NCBI GenBank assembly: GCA_054601695.1
Contig: BAAHQB010000406.1
Location: 1 to 64,000 of the forward strand
Reading direction: 5' to 3'
Length of the DNA stretch: 64,000 bases
Source of the DNA: Amorphochlora amoebiformis
Taxonomy: Eukaryota; Cercozoa; Chlorarachniophyceae
Shown here: positions 54,908 to 64,000 of the stretch, piece after piece
Numbering within the stretch: the stretch's first letter is position 1
How the letters are laid out: the number at the start of each line of letters is the position of its first letter
The notes under the pieces: generated by a model
Databases searched by the model: none
The model's input: only the letters and a program-made list of their open reading frames with translations
What the model was told of the DNA's origin: nothing
Translations under genes and position numbers: made by a program

Positions 54908-55600
54908 ACCGAGCATTTACACGAAAAGTATCGCACTCAAGTTTACGAATATTTCAAGATCATCTAGATCATGGTGACTACACTACACGAGAACAGCACA
55001 AGAGCCTAATCAGCCTTGAACTAGTTCTAGTAGTTGAAGTTTACTAATTGAATCTAATCAAGATTTTCTAGATTTTGTGATTGCCATAACTATTTGCAAG
55101 TTGATTTGCCACTTTCTAGACTTTAGCACTGTAGCAGTACTTAACAACACTAGAACAACTACAAAACTAGGACAACAACTGGAGAAAGTCAATTCACTCG
55201 ATTCACTAACACATTGTACATCCGTGTTCATATGCACTAGTTCAATTCATAGTCTCATAGACATTCTAGACATTGTGTACGTCTCTAGAGTCTACATAAT
55301 TTCAAGGCTACACTTGTGCAATCTAGAGAATTTCTTAGAATGTAATTCCCACCTCTAGACCTTACAACGTGACCACCATACCTACCCTAGACCTATGTAT
55401 CTTCTAAATCTTGATCATCATGATCATCGAGTGGCTAGAGTCTACTAGATCATGACACATGAATTAGATAAACGATATACAGGTGTATGATCTGCATTGA
55501 TGTCCTCACTAGCTCACTCCGACTTCTGACTCCGATGTCAAAATATATCATATTGAAATATTAGAAAAATATGGAACTCGGGTCAATGCTTAGTACCACA
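54908..55600. other. 3' flank of the hydrolase gene, CTAG-rich
   Basis: By eye about 18 CTAG words occur in roughly 580 bases, against about two expected by chance. A 93-codon frame (55077-55358) has no recognisable features and lies in this CTAG-rich DNA, so I do not call it. Confidence 0.55.
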
Positions 55601-55830
55601 CTTAGTAAGCCGGATTGCATTTAGGTATACCAGGTAACAAGAATATTAAGACTAGCAAGATGTCACTTTGCTGGACACAAAGGGACGTAAACTGGAGCGT
55701 CAGAGTATGTCATGACTCATGATGGATCGTAAGGTTTGACTTCACAGGATTCATCAAGGCATTAACAAGACGTAATTTGGACTATATATATATATATAAT
55801 ATATTATATAATATATATATATATACATAC

Positions 55831-55893
<63 letters not shown>

Positions 55894-56999
55894 CATACAT
55901 ACATACATACATATAGTACACATATACTGTAGTACATGTAGAAATACAGAATTACGTCAGCTTAGTACAAGCACAATGTAGTGTTGAGTCTCGAACCTCA
56001 ATCATTCATCATTCATCATAATATTTCCATCTCGGACCTCTACGATTTCCCATTATAAAGATAAAAAAAACCCACTGTCACGAGAAGTGATATGTCCAGT
56101 GACCAAGTGAAAGCAAGATGTCACACCGGGTGACAAGCAGGTCATGATGTGACGGAACGCTGTGTCACAGTTTGTGAATGGGTTCGGACAGCGAATGGTC
56201 GGGCGTTGATGAGGCGGACGTGAGGCCGTGCCGATCCCTCCTTTTCTTGAACGGGTTAGCAAAAAGTCTACTAGATGTATACATACGAGGCTAGTCTCCT
56301 AGCTTTTTGTACCCTTTGGTTTGCAGTGGTGGGTAGTTCGATTCCTGTCTTCCAGAGTTGGCGCGGTTGTCTGTGTGTGTGTGCTCGTGGACGTGTTGCT
56401 GCGTTTGGGAGTATGGGGATGTAGGTAGGGATGGGCTAGATGCATAATTGATAGCTTCCTTTACATGAGTTTTTTGAAATGATCCAACGAACATGTGTGC
56501 ACCAGATGATCGCATTATGCTTGTATTCTAACATGAATTTGTGTAGTAAATGTGCATACGTACCACTGTTACATAGGGGCATTAGGCCGAGAGATTTAGA
56601 CCACTCTTACCCTTGTACCAAACGCATGTAGCCATAAGCTAGACTAATACCCATCGTGGTGTGGTCACGATAGACATGGCCAACGCATGCGGTCATAAGC
56701 TACACTAACTCCCAATGCATAGTCACAAGCTAGACATACGCATGCGGTCATAAGCTGGACCACTACCAAACGCAATGAGCTTTTGTGTGAGCTTTGTATG
56801 TGTGTGTGTGTGTGTGTGACTTGTATGTGTGTGTGTGATTTGTATGTGTGTGTGATTTGTGTTTGTGTGTGATTTGTGTTTGTGTGTGATTTGTGTGTGT
56901 GTGATTGGATTATGTCGTGCACATTCGGGGTGTTTGATGATGGATGTACACTCGGGGTGTCGTGAGGATTTGTGTAAGTCGGGGTGTTTGTGGTATTTT
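55601..56999. other. Intergenic region before the last gene
   Basis: Unique DNA with a (TA)n tract at 55780-55910 and a GT-rich tract at 56785-56905. Two minus-strand frames (56053-56262, 56291-56515) have no family signature or splice partner. Confidence 0.5.
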
Positions 57000-63772
<6,773 letters not shown>

Positions 63773-63799
63773 GTGCTGATTTTACGAATACACACACAA

Positions 63800-63859
<60 letters not shown>

Positions 63860-63863
63860 TTAA

Positions 63864-63943
<80 letters not shown>

Positions 63944-64000
63944 GTAGATAGATATGGATAGAGCGGCTGTTTGTTGTTTGATTTGGGTTGTTGTTGTTGC
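63773..64000. other. Intron start and TA/CA tracts at the right edge
   Basis: After the donor AAG|GTGCTG come CA, TA and GT tracts; the last 40 bases (ttgttgttgc) may approach another acceptor. No exon is visible. Confidence 0.5.

Overview
The window is the left end of a eukaryotic chromosome. It opens with about 0.5 kb of CCCTAA telomere repeat (TTAGGG on the G strand), then subtelomeric satellites, then protein genes broken up by canonical GT-AG introns. The organism is a microbial eukaryote. Pro-Thr 'FPT/YPT' linkers in a secreted giant protein, an alga-like DGAT2 and a Ty1/copia element would fit a stramenopile-type alga, but the sequence does not let me name it.

Layout: 1-2.6 kb telomere, a candidate hammerhead ribozyme, and a 1.3-kb array of a 20-bp satellite without visible mismatch. 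3.1-13.5 kb (-): one ten-exon gene for a 2,604-residue secreted modular protein. 13.5-16.4 kb: intergenic minisatellites. 16.4-19.1 kb (+): a copia element with two identical 238-bp LTRs, an intact ORF, and no integrase core or reverse transcriptase. 19.3 kb: a broken copy of a Pro-Thr exon of the giant gene. 21.8-30.1 kb (-): a WRN-type RecQ helicase in nine exons. 30.4-39.8 kb (+): a ten-exon DGAT2 acyltransferase, divergent from RecQ. 41.6-54.9 kb (+): an alpha/beta hydrolase in fifteen exons, with two solo LTRs in its introns. 57.0 kb to the right edge (+): the probable start of a fourth intron-rich gene, unidentified.

I assembled exons by requiring GT...AG borders, matching phase and family motifs across each junction. 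The totals close exactly: 7,815, 4,047, 1,023 and 1,173 coding bases, all divisible by three. The exact 5' ends of RecQ, the hydrolase and the fourth gene are the weakest parts.

The main observation is that the introns consist almost wholly of (TA)n tracts and minisatellites. In many introns the repeat unit is a degenerate copy of the neighbouring splice site plus the first or last 10-30 bases of the adjoining exon. Introns here therefore seem to grow by tandem duplication across exon-intron borders, which leaves series of decoy donors or acceptors. I know of no specific description of this pattern. 3' flanks are strikingly rich in CTAG.
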